The position numbers were made by a program, and so were the translations under genes. Shown piece by piece: positions 1 through 6,133 of a stretch of 6,133 nt of DNA; positions within the stretch are counted from its first letter, which is position 1, and each line of letters starts with the position of its first letter. Source of the stretch: an uncultured Oscillospiraceae bacterium (lineage in GTDB: Bacteria; Bacillota; Clostridia; Oscillospirales; Oscillospiraceae); the NCBI GenBank assembly GCA_947627085.1, contig CANQUO010000131.1, positions 1-6,133 on the forward strand, given 5' to 3'. Under the pieces are notes generated by a model. The model made no database searches. It was not told the DNA's origin and saw only the letters and a program-made list of their open reading frames with translations.

Positions 1-58
1 CGGCACCCGTAGGCGCTGCCTGATTTGTAAACTTTATTTTAATCTTTTCTCTGTCCTC

Positions 59-104
59 TTGACGGGGCGCGGGTCAACCGGGTTAACCGGGGGTCCGGGG
101 GTTA
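59..104. repeat. GC-rich imperfect short repeats downstream of the zinc-ribbon gene
   Basis: Read on the minus strand, the sequence after the zinc-ribbon stop codon contains four degenerate copies of an 8-9 base unit resembling ACCCCCGGT (three C-rich copies and a shorter GACCCG). On the plus strand the same stretch shows AACCGGG twice and a small inverted repeat, TTGAC (59-63) and GTCAA (73-77). I see no clean stem followed by a T-run, so it is not a convincing terminator. The rest of 1-58 contains no supportable gene or site. Confidence 0.35.
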
Positions 105-911
105 TTTTTTGTTAAACAGTTGCTTTCGCCTTTTGAAGTATATAACATTCATTGCCCCAAATATCACCAGCACGAAAATCATGCCAAGGATTCCTTCAGG
201 TTCAACGGACGCGTTTGTCAAGCTCAAAAGCGACCCGACATAGCCGCCTTCCGCGACAAGATATAAAGCGGACCACGTAAAAAGGTCATCGTAGCCTTTT
301 TCCCTGAAGGCGGCCAGCTTGAAGCGTGTAACGATCAGCATCACGCCAACAATTATCATGCCCGCGCCAAAGGCGTGGTCAAACGTGCTCAATCTTGGGA
401 ATGCCTCGTATATAAGATCAGTCATTGCTCGCGAAGGATCGCCTAAATTGTAATGTCTGCCGGTGAACACTATCACACCGGAGGCAATAGACACAAATCC
501 CCAGGCCCACATGCCAAAGTAGATAACGAATTTAAACCAGTTCAGCGGTAAATTTGGCTTGTTTTCCGTTTTATCCCGCTGACTTGGCTGGCTCGCCGGT
601 CTGTTGGGCTTGCTTACTGTGGCGCCCGGTCTGTACTGAGGCTCCCCGGCCATATCCTCATCCGGGTTCGCGATAATATTCTCAGCGTGATACTGACGGC
701 TCGGTTGCTCGGCGGATTGCGCGGGTGTGGTCTGAGGCCGCGTTGGCTGAGGCTGTGTTGCCTGAGGACTGGCTACCTGCTGCTGTGTGGCCTGCGGCGC
801 CGGTTGATCGGACTGCTGTTGGAGCTCCGGCGGTATTTGAAGCTTCGTCCCACAGACCATGCAGTACTGCTGTCCGTCCTGGAACTTGGTTCCACATTTT
901 GGACAGAACAT
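102..911 (-). CDS. Zinc-ribbon membrane protein with Gln/Pro/Thr-rich linker, four predicted TM segments
   Basis: This 269-residue protein begins with a double zinc knuckle: Cys3-X2-Cys6 and Cys17-X2-Cys20, each followed by Gly-Thr-Lys, as in the zinc-ribbon domains that head many Firmicute membrane proteins. Residues about 28-120 form a low-complexity Gln/Pro/Thr/Ser linker that is probably disordered. The C-terminal half is hydrophobic, with likely membrane helices near 126-149, 179-197, 211-231 and 239-259, and ends in a basic tail (KRRKQLFNKK). The ribbon would be cytoplasmic if the basic tail follows the positive-inside rule. The ATG at 911 is preceded by GAGGGA at a suitable distance. 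Catalytic residues are not apparent and the function is unknown; a sensing, scaffolding or protein-interaction role is only a guess. It is 100 bp downstream of the lipoprotein gene, with a probable terminator between, so it may be its own unit. Confidence 0.85.
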   Translation of the reverse strand: MFCPKCGTKFQDGQQYCMVCGTKLQIPPELQQQSDQPAPQATQQQVASPQATQPQPTRPQTTPAQSAEQPSRQYHAENIIANPDEDMAGEPQYRPGATVSKPNRPASQPSQRDKTENKPNLPLNWFKFVIYFGMWAWGFVSIASGVIVFTGRHYNLGDPSRAMTDLIYEAFPRLSTFDHAFGAGMIIVGVMLIVTRFKLAAFREKGYDDLFTWSALYLVAEGGYVGSLLSLTNASVEPEGILGMIFVLVIFGAMNVIYFKRRKQLFNKK

Positions 912-935
912 ATTTTTCCCTCTTTTCTGTACGTC

Positions 936-997
936 AAAATGATGCCCGGGAGCGGGTCGAACTTCGATTTGACCTATCCGGACGCACCCCGGGCATC
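936..997 (-). promoter_or_regulatory. Long stem-loop upstream of the zinc-ribbon gene, possible attenuator or terminator
   Basis: The arms GATGCCCGGG (941-950) and CCCGGGCATC (988-997) are a perfect 10-bp inverted repeat with a 37-base loop. The loop holds a further small pairing, GGTC (955-958) with GACC (971-974). On the minus strand the stem is followed by ATTTTG (940-935) and then the ribosome binding site of the zinc-ribbon gene. This arrangement fits a leader attenuator or a second terminator for the lipoprotein transcript. The pairing is seen directly; the role is inferred. Confidence 0.45.
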
Positions 998-999
998 GG

Positions 1000-1020
1000 A
1001 AAAACGGCCGTTTAAACGGC
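1000..1020 (-). terminator. Short intrinsic terminator overlapping the lipoprotein stop codon
   Basis: On the minus strand GCCGT-TTAA-ACGGC (1020 to 1007) forms a 5-bp stem with a tetraloop and is followed after CG by five T residues (1004-1000). The loop contains the TAA stop of the lipoprotein gene. The 14-base palindrome GCCGTTTAAACGGC is perfect, and a second overlapping palindrome, AAACGGCCGTTT (1002-1013), could compete. The stem is short, so termination may be only partial. Confidence 0.5.
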
Positions 1021-1785
1021 GAAGTAGCAACTCAGTATGCTGTCGAGCTGGTCCTCATCTCCGCTGATGGCATTGACCGACGCCACATATGAGCCCACCT
1101 TGATCGCTACGATTCTCATGTATAAGGTAACTCCTGAAGAGGTTCCGGTGATTTTTACGGACGCATGGTCAACTCCCGCCAGCGTGTACATACCTGTTTC
1201 GGAATTTACGATCGTCAGACCTGCCCCGCCAAGCTGCTGGTCAGCGCTCCGCATAGCGCTATCCATATACTCGCTCTCACTCATGAACACGCCATTCACT
1301 TTTCCTATGTTCTCCACGGCAATGCCGGTATTGGCGCTGGTGTCGTTCTTCTGGGCAAAGAACACCTGGACGGCTTTTCCGCTCTGTATGGCCTCCTTCA
1401 TCGCCTCATCAGTCAGCATGTCCATCGTTCTGTTGTTAAGCTCCGCCATTTGTTCCTCGTTAAACGCCGTCCAATCGGGACCCGGTTTGAACCCCAAGCC
1501 CAAAAAGTCATTGATATAGGTGTTTGTGGCCTCAGAGTATGTGCCCATGGTCACGTTATCGTTGGGAGCTTCCGTTTCCGGAGGCGTAGACGGCTCAGTT
1601 GACGGGGTCACCGGCGTGGAGGGTCTGTTGTTCTGAGATGCTGTCGGTATGGAGGCGCCCTGTCCGCCGGCGCTTTGCCTGTACAGGACCTCGTTCCAGT
1701 CAACGGCCTCAGCCACCATAAGCGCGCAGGAGGTTAACGAAAGGGTCATGACAAGCGCAAGCGTCAGCGCAAGGATTTTTTTCAT
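1012..1785 (-). CDS. Putative lipoprotein of unknown function, translationally coupled to rubrerythrin
   Basis: This 257-residue protein has a lipoprotein signal peptide: MKK, a hydrophobic core, and the lipobox Leu17-Thr18-Ser19-Cys20, so Cys20 should be lipidated and the protein anchored on the outer face of the cytoplasmic membrane. Residues about 45-76 are a Pro/Thr/Ser/Glu-rich spacer. The domain from about 80 to the end (beginning TYINDFLGLGFKPGPDW in its first part) alternates charged helices and beta-like segments. It reminds me of secreted domains of the PsbP/DcrB-like kind common in clostridial lipoproteins, but that is a weak impression, not an assignment. The ATG at 1785 overlaps the TGA of the upstream rubrerythrin gene as ATGA, and GGAGAG in the rubrerythrin 3' end provides the ribosome binding site, so translational coupling is likely. 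A link to peroxide stress is suggested only by this position. Confidence 0.85.
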   Translation of the reverse strand: MKKILALTLALVMTLSLTSCALMVAEAVDWNEVLYRQSAGGQGASIPTASQNNRPSTPVTPSTEPSTPPETEAPNDNVTMGTYSEATNTYINDFLGLGFKPGPDWTAFNEEQMAELNNRTMDMLTDEAMKEAIQSGKAVQVFFAQKNDTSANTGIAVENIGKVNGVFMSESEYMDSAMRSADQQLGGAGLTIVNSETGMYTLAGVDHASVKITGTSSGVTLYMRIVAIKVGSYVASVNAISGDEDQLDSILSCYFAV

Positions 1786-2369
1786 TTAAAGTATCTCTCC
1801 AGAAGTCCCTTCAGGGCCTTGCCGTGGCGTGCCTCGTCGCGGGCCATCTCGTGGACGGTGTCGTGGATGGCGTCAAGGCCGTTCTTCTTGGCGCAGGCGG
1901 CCAAGTCGAACTTGCCCTGGGTGGCGCCGAACTCGCAGTCAACGCGCCACGCGAGGTTGGCCTTGGTGTCGGCCTTCATGTTGGGCTCCAGGTCCTCGCC
2001 CAAAAGCTCGGCGAACTTGGCGGCGTGCTCGGCCTCCTCGTAGGCGGCCTTCTCCCAGTAAAGGCCGATCTCGGGGTAGCCCTCACGGTGGGCGATACGG
2101 GCCATGCACAGATACATGCCCACCTCGCCGCACTCACCGTTGAAGTTGGCCATCAGCTGCTCAAATATGTACTTCTTGTCCTCATCGGAGATGTCGGGGT
2201 TATTCTTCACGGTCTTGGCGTAGATGCCGTACTCGTGCTCGGCGGCCAGCTTGGCGTCCTGCTTCATCTCGGTGAATTTGCTCCCCGGGACCTTGCAGAC
2301 GGGGCAGAATTCGGGGGGCGTGTCGCCCTCATGGACATAGCCGCAGACCGGGCAAACCCATTTCTTCAT
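1782..2369 (-). CDS. Reverse rubrerythrin (N-terminal rubredoxin domain, NADH-dependent peroxidase type)
   Basis: This 195-residue protein carries a rubredoxin-like FeS4 domain at the N-terminus (Cys6-X2-Cys9 and Cys22-X2-Cys25) followed by a four-helix diiron domain. Conserved diiron motifs are visible: an early Glu pair in GECGE (Glu79, Glu82), EEAEH (Glu112, His115), Glu146 in CEFG, and DEARH (Glu179, His182). Classical rubrerythrin has the rubredoxin part at the C-terminus; this reversed order matches the clostridial reverse rubrerythrins, which reduce hydrogen peroxide with electrons delivered through the rubredoxin centre. The domain order and ligands are seen; the peroxidase role comes from the family. 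An ATG at 2384 would add five residues, but it overlaps the GGAGG ribosome binding site, so 2369 is the better start. The gene follows a PerR-like regulator by 41 bp and overlaps the downstream lipoprotein gene. Confidence 0.93.
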   Translation of the reverse strand: MKKWVCPVCGYVHEGDTPPEFCPVCKVPGSKFTEMKQDAKLAAEHEYGIYAKTVKNNPDISDEDKKYIFEQLMANFNGECGEVGMYLCMARIAHREGYPEIGLYWEKAAYEEAEHAAKFAELLGEDLEPNMKADTKANLAWRVDCEFGATQGKFDLAACAKKNGLDAIHDTVHEMARDEARHGKALKGLLERYFK

Positions 2370-2377
2370 AGTAAAAA

Positions 2378-2382
2378 CCTCC
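2378..2382 (-). promoter_or_regulatory. Strong Shine-Dalgarno site fixing the rubrerythrin start
   Basis: GGAGG on the minus strand lies 8 bases before the ATG at 2369 (MKKWVC). The upstream in-frame ATG at 2384 shares bases with this site and has no site of its own, which rules it out as the main start. Confidence 0.8.
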
Positions 2383-2410
2383 ATAAATTTAAAATGTGTA
2401 TGCTAAGGGC

Positions 2411-2806
2411 TCACGCCCGCATATCCTTTAGACAATTTTCGCAAATTCCACGGAGCTTCACGTCCCGGCGGTCCACCCGGACCCCCAGCTCCCTCTTGGC
2501 CCTGGCCGCCAGTCCGTCGTCGCCTTTGAGCTCCAGATCCGTCACCGCGCCGCACCTTTCGCAGACGAAGTGGGCGTGGTCCGATATGTTCCCGTCAAAC
2601 CGCTCCTGACCGTCCACGACGCCCACGGTCATTATGAGGCCCTCGTCCTCCAGCTGTCTTAAATTCCTGTACACCGTCCCCAGGCTCAGGTCCGGGTACT
2701 CCCGCCGAAGGCGCTCGTGCAGCCACTCAGCCGTGGGGTGGCAGTCCACCGACCGCAGAAGTGACAGCACGGCCTCCCTCTTCGCGCTTTTTCGCACGAT
2801 TGCCAC
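2411..2806 (-). CDS. perR: PerR-type peroxide-responsive repressor (Fur family)
   Basis: This 131-residue Fur-family protein has an N-terminal winged helix with HPTAEW (23-28) and the recognition stretch LSLGTVYRNLRQL (40-52), then a C-terminal dimerisation domain. Aligned by eye with Bacillus subtilis PerR, all five regulatory-metal ligands are present: His23 (His37), Asp71 (Asp85), His77 (His91), His79 (His93) and Asp90 (Asp104). Asp at the last position favours PerR over Fur. The structural zinc site is Cys82, Cys85, Cys122 and Cys125. In the family, iron-catalysed oxidation of the ligand histidines by peroxide releases the repressor from DNA. The N-terminus is about 14 residues shorter than in B. 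subtilis PerR. The start is GTG at 2806 with GGGGGTG upstream. The neighbouring reverse rubrerythrin is a typical PerR target in Clostridium acetobutylicum, and perR-rubrerythrin operons are known in anaerobes. Zur or another Fur-type role is less likely. Confidence 0.87.
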   Translation of the reverse strand: MAIVRKSAKREAVLSLLRSVDCHPTAEWLHERLRREYPDLSLGTVYRNLRQLEDEGLIMTVGVVDGQERFDGNISDHAHFVCERCGAVTDLELKGDDGLAARAKRELGVRVDRRDVKLRGICENCLKDMRA

Positions 2807-2840
2807 GCCGTCACCCCCTAACAGGAATTATTCTTATTTA

Positions 2841-2869
2841 AGGATAACACATATTCGGGGAAAATGCAA
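2841..2869 (-). promoter_or_regulatory. Candidate sigma-A promoter for the perR-rubrerythrin operon
   Basis: On the minus strand TTGCAT (2869-2864) and TATCCT (2846-2841) are separated by 17 bases, upstream of the GTG start at 2806. Both boxes are imperfect, but the spacing is ideal, the region is AT-rich, and it sits just beyond the terminator-like hairpin array that would shield it from the ATP synthase transcript. An AT-rich segment between the -10 box and the ribosome binding site (2819-2840) is where an autoregulatory operator would be expected, but I cannot match a Per box there. Confidence 0.45.
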
Positions 2870-2904
2870 GGCTGATTTTGAGGTGTGCGTCCCGCCCACA
2901 GGCG

Positions 2905-2929
2905 AAAAAGCCCCTCCCTTTGGGAGGGG
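2905..2929 (-). terminator. Strong intrinsic terminator (outermost copy of the hairpin array)
   Basis: On the minus strand CCCCTCCC-AAA-GGGAGGGG (2929-2911) is a perfect 8-bp GC-rich stem with a 3-base loop, followed by CTTTTT (2910-2905). It has the best terminator shape in the window and lies between atpC and the perR promoter, so it probably ends read-through from the ATP synthase operon. Confidence 0.7.
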
Positions 2930-3042
2930 TGTCCGAGCGAAGCGACGGACAGGGTGGGCCGAATATACTCGCCTCGCCCCACCCCCTGCCCCCTCCCAGA
3001 GGGAGGGGCTAAAAATGAGCGTCTCCTCCCAGAGGGAGGGGC

Positions 3043-3069
3043 AAAAAAAGAACGCCTCCCAGGGGGAGG
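3043..3069 (-). terminator. Intrinsic terminator within the hairpin array (copy nearest atpC)
   Basis: On the minus strand CCTCCC-CCT-GGGAGG (3069-3055) is a 6-bp stem with a 3-base loop, followed after CG by TTCTTTTTTT (3052-3043). It is the first hairpin with a good T-run that RNA polymerase would meet after atpC, and is a likely main stop of the ATP synthase transcript. Confidence 0.6.
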
Positions 3070-3079
3070 GGCTTTACTC

Positions 3080-3111
3080 AAACCCCGGACTGCTCTGGCA
3101 ATCCGGGGTTT
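3080..3111. terminator. Stem-loop directly after atpC
   Basis: AAACCCCGGA (3080-3089) and TCCGGGGTTT (3102-3111) form a perfect 10-bp stem; TGC/GCA inside adds three pairs around a TCTG loop. It starts 6 bases after the atpC stop. The T-rich tail (CTTTTATT, 3112-3119) is on the plus strand; on the minus strand, in the direction of atpC, only the three T residues of the stem precede GAGTAAAG. It may act as a weak terminator, as a 3'-end stabiliser, or against antisense transcription. Confidence 0.55.
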
Positions 3112-3117
3112 CTTTTA

Positions 3118-3525
3118 TTATTTCCTGTTCGCCACGCTTCGGCGCACCAGCGCGCGCTTTAGCTTGGCCTCGGCTATGGCCAGCTCCTGGTCGGTGAGGC
3201 GGTCACGGTGGCTGAGCTTCTCCTCGGCCTCGTTTTTGGCCTTCTCGGCGCGCTTGGCGTCGATCTCGTCGGCCCACTCGAAGGTGGTGGGGACAAGCTT
3301 CACGTGGTTATCCATGACTGACAGCATCCCGCCGATGCAGGCGGCGCTTCGGGCCTTGCCGTCCGCCACGATCTTCGCCTCCCCCATGCCCAGGGCCGTC
3401 AGGAGGTTTATGTGTCTGGGAAGGATGCACACGTCCCCCTCCACGGTCCGCACGCGCAGACTCTGGGCCTCACCGGAGAACATGAGCCCGTCGGGGGTGA
3501 CTATCTGAAGATCAAAGGTCGCCAT
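3118..3525 (-). CDS. atpC: ATP synthase F1 subunit epsilon
   Basis: This 135-residue protein has the usual epsilon length and layout: an N-terminal ten-stranded beta sandwich (residues about 1-85, with TPDGLMFSGEAQSLRVRTVEGD and the ILPRH turn equivalent to the family's GILPGH) and a C-terminal helical hairpin (about 88-133) rich in Lys, Glu, Arg and Ala. Epsilon sits in the central stalk with gamma, contacts the c-ring, and its C-terminal helices can inhibit ATP hydrolysis. It begins with ATG four bases after the atpD stop, with GAGGGTGAGG at the atpD 3' end acting as the ribosome binding site. It is the last gene of the operon, has two tandem TAA stops, and is followed by hairpins. Confidence 0.95.
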   Translation of the reverse strand: MATFDLQIVTPDGLMFSGEAQSLRVRTVEGDVCILPRHINLLTALGMGEAKIVADGKARSAACIGGMLSVMDNHVKLVPTTFEWADEIDAKRAEKAKNEAEEKLSHRDRLTDQELAIAEAKLKRALVRRSVANRK

Positions 3526-3529
3526 GGCC

Positions 3530-4921
<1,392 letters not shown>

Positions 4922-4930
4922 TCAAATCAA

Positions 4931-4936
4931 CTCCTT
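4931..4936 (-). promoter_or_regulatory. Shine-Dalgarno site supporting the atpD TTG start
   Basis: AAGGAG on the minus strand is nine bases before TTG at 4921. The codon just before this TTG in the same frame is TGA, so the beta subunit must start here or further inside; the next residues (ADKHIGTVAQIMGPVLDI) align with usual beta N-termini. Confidence 0.75.
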
Positions 4937-4952
4937 AAATAAGGATCTGTGT

Positions 4953-5276
4953 TTATTCCGATCGGTCCGCGCTGTCGTCCAATGTCTCCAGCAGGAAGCT
5001 GACGGGCCTGAAGCCGTCGTTGCAGGAGATCATGGCTGAGCGCTTATTTTTCATCCAGCCGTCGTATATGTCCTCGCCCCCGTGGGAGAGGGTCAGGACG
5101 AACGCGGAGATGCTGTCCCAGGCGCTGTCGCAGAAGCCCTCCGGCTTATTCCAGCCGTCGGCGATAAACTCCTGCCCCTCGGTCATGCCGCAGGGGTGCT
5201 CCATGGGGTTTTCGTATTCCTCGATGAGGTCGTCGTAGCGGGCGACCCTCTTGACGGTTATCCTGACCTTTTTCAT
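4953..5276 (-). CDS. TIGR04076-like small protein inserted between atpG and atpD
   Basis: This 107-residue protein resembles the TIGR04076 family of uncharacterised small proteins: it starts with a KVRITVKR strand, then has HPCGMTEGQEF (27-37), PEGFCDSAWDSI (45-56), LSHGG (63-67), YDGWM (71-75) and SCNDGFRPV (84-92). The three conserved-looking cysteines, Cys29, Cys49 and Cys85, could bind metal or be redox active, but nothing is established. There is no signal peptide or membrane segment, so it should be cytoplasmic. The gene starts five bases after the atpG stop and is co-oriented, so it is almost certainly cotranscribed with the ATP synthase genes. No good Shine-Dalgarno site precedes its ATG, which suggests low yield or coupling to atpG translation. 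The family name is from memory of its motifs. Confidence 0.82.
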   Translation of the reverse strand: MKKVRITVKRVARYDDLIEEYENPMEHPCGMTEGQEFIADGWNKPEGFCDSAWDSISAFVLTLSHGGEDIYDGWMKNKRSAMISCNDGFRPVSFLLETLDDSADRSE

Positions 5277-5281
5277 AAGCT

Positions 5282-6127
5282 TTAAGTGTTGCTGCCCGCC
5301 ACGATCTCCGTGATCTCCTGAGTGATAGCGCCCTGCCTCGCGCGGTTATATTTGAGCGACAGGTCGCTTATCATGTCCTCGGCGTTCTTTGTGGCCGAGT
5401 CCATTGCCGTGCGCCGCGCCCCCTGCTCGGAGGCTATGCACTCGCAAAGCGCGCCGTAGATAAGGCCGCCCACGTATTCCGGGACGATTTTCGCGAAAAG
5501 CTCACCGCTCTCCGGCTCATAGATCGTCTCCGACGCGGCTTTCTCCTCCCCGCCTGTGCCGTGGAGAGGCAAAATGCGCATGACTGCCGGCTGCTGGACG
5601 AGTATGGACACGAAGTTTGTATAGACTATGTTCACCTCGTCAAACTCCCCACTGAGGAACCGGCCGCATATGTCCCTGGCCATAGTGAAGCAGTCGGATA
5701 CCGACACGTCCCCGGCCTCGAACCAGGCATCCGTCAGTATCTCAAAGCCGTGGGCCCGGAAATTCTCCACGCACCGCTTGCCTATGGGTATCACGGCAAC
5801 GTCTTTGCCATTCATCTCGGCCTCGGCCAGCTTCAAAACGTTGTGGTTGTAGCCGCCGGCCAGGCCTCTGTCGCCGGCGATGACCACGTAACAGGTCTTT
5901 TTGACCTCCCGCTCCTCCAAATACGCGGAGGTGAAGGCCGGGGAACTCTCCGCGATCTTGCAGACCGTGTCGAAAAGTATCTCGAAATAGGGCCGGCTGC
6001 GGGTCACGTTGTCCTGAGCCCGTCTGAGCTTGGAGGCGGCCACCATCTCCATGGCCTTCGTGATCTGTCTGGTGCTCTCCATGCTCCGGATGCGCAGCTT
6101 TATGTCCTTCATGGAAACTCCGGCCAT
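5282..6127 (-). CDS. atpG: ATP synthase F1 subunit gamma
   Basis: This 281-residue protein is the central rotor shaft of F1. It has the family's N-terminal helix (MKDIKLRIRSMESTRQITKA followed by MEMVAASKLRRAQ, residues 6-37), the GDRGLAGGYN motif (85-94), and the C-terminal helix with SEQGARRTAMDSATKNAE (233-250) and ITQEITEIVAG (268-278). The N- and C-terminal helices form the coiled coil that turns inside the alpha-beta head. The ATG at 6127 gives MAGVSMKDIK; a second ATG at 6112 has GGAG five bases upstream and would remove five residues. Only six bases upstream of 6127 are in the window, so its ribosome binding site cannot be judged. The gene appears complete and heads the visible part of the operon. 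Confidence 0.96.
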   Translation of the reverse strand: MAGVSMKDIKLRIRSMESTRQITKAMEMVAASKLRRAQDNVTRSRPYFEILFDTVCKIAESSPAFTSAYLEEREVKKTCYVVIAGDRGLAGGYNHNVLKLAEAEMNGKDVAVIPIGKRCVENFRAHGFEILTDAWFEAGDVSVSDCFTMARDICGRFLSGEFDEVNIVYTNFVSILVQQPAVMRILPLHGTGGEEKAASETIYEPESGELFAKIVPEYVGGLIYGALCECIASEQGARRTAMDSATKNAEDMISDLSLKYNRARQGAITQEITEIVAGSNT

Positions 6128-6133
6128 CGCGAC

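Larger units (their letters stand above)
2905..3072. repeat. Palindromic GGGAGGGG repeat element and tandem hairpin array
   Basis: Four related hairpins occur in this otherwise geneless stretch: stems at 2911-2918/2922-2929, 2990-2997/3001-3008, 3025-3030/3034-3039 and 3055-3060/3064-3069. The last three share the core CTCCCAG(A/G)GGGAGGGGC with spacings of about 33 and 30 bases. Between the first two is another inverted repeat, TGTCCG (2930-2935) with CGGACA (2946-2951), and CAGGGTGGG (2950-2958) is nearly complementary to the CCCACCCCCTG type stretch at 2978-2988. The first two hairpins with the sequence between them therefore look like one larger folded palindromic unit, similar in style to non-coding repeats scattered in Oscillospiraceae-like genomes. 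The open frames through it are low-complexity and not believable as genes. Together with the terminator and the perR promoter this accounts for the gap 2807-3117. Confidence 0.7.

Noticed and set aside
1782..2384. Longer rubrerythrin start at 2384
   Set aside because: That ATG overlaps the GGAGG ribosome binding site of the ATG at 2369, and the added MEVFT is absent from typical family members beginning MKKW.
2383..2400. AT-rich TAAATTTA palindrome upstream of rubrerythrin as an operator
   Set aside because: Only an 8-base AT palindrome extends symmetrically, which is common by chance in AT-rich intergenic DNA, and no promoter boxes are clear.
1824..2609. Long plus-strand open frame across rubrerythrin and perR
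   Set aside because: It is antisense to two well-supported genes and arises from GC-rich codon bias; the product is low-complexity with no motif.
2819..2840. Possible Per or Fur box between the perR promoter and start
   Set aside because: The segment is AT-rich, but I cannot align it to the 7-1-7 inverted repeat of a Per box; beyond a short GAAT/ATTC pairing the symmetry fails.
2905..3072. CRISPR array
   Set aside because: The repeats are palindromic, of unequal spacing and divergent, with no uniform spacers and no cas genes nearby.
2818..3081. Small open frame on the minus strand through the hairpin array (Pro/Ser/Gly/Arg-rich)
   Set aside because: It is translated palindromic repeat sequence, low in complexity, with no ribosome binding site and no recognisable domain.

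Overview
All eight genes in this window lie on the minus strand, so the biological reading order runs from high to low coordinates. The content points to an anaerobic, fairly GC-rich member of the Clostridia (Firmicutes), probably Oscillospiraceae/Ruminococcaceae-like. The reasons are an F-type ATP synthase operon of bacterial type, a PerR-like peroxide sensor followed by a rubredoxin-first ('reverse') rubrerythrin, strong AGGAGG-type ribosome binding sites, and palindromic GGGAGGGG repeats. The taxonomic placement is an inference.

Right part (6127 to 3118): the 3' end of an ATP synthase operon, atpG (gamma), a small TIGR04076-like gene, atpD (beta) and atpC (epsilon). The genes for a, c, b, delta and alpha should lie just beyond the right edge. 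The order gamma-beta-epsilon is standard, but the small cysteine-containing gene between atpG and atpD is not a normal part of this operon and is the most unusual gene placement here. atpD starts with TTG, directly after an in-frame TGA.

Middle (3117 to 2807): about 310 bases without a gene. This stretch holds a stem-loop just after atpC, an array of four related GGGAGGGG hairpins in about 160 bp (several followed by T-runs on the minus strand, so they look like stacked intrinsic terminators), and a probable promoter for the next gene.

Left-middle (2806 to 1012): a likely peroxide-defence operon. A PerR-type Fur-family regulator with all five metal-sensing ligands is followed by a reverse rubrerythrin and then a lipoprotein of unknown function whose ATG overlaps the rubrerythrin stop (ATGA). 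The regulator probably represses the peroxidase until peroxide oxidises it; the lipoprotein is translationally tied to the peroxidase but its role is unknown. A short hairpin plus T-run overlaps the lipoprotein stop codon.

Left end (911 to 1): a membrane protein with an N-terminal double-CXXC zinc ribbon, a long Gln/Pro/Thr linker and four predicted membrane segments, then about 100 bp with GC-rich short repeats and no recognisable gene. No tRNA, rRNA, CRISPR array or transposase is visible. I see no clearly new multi-gene system. The best leads are the gene inserted in the ATP synthase operon, the hairpin array, and the lipoprotein coupled to rubrerythrin.
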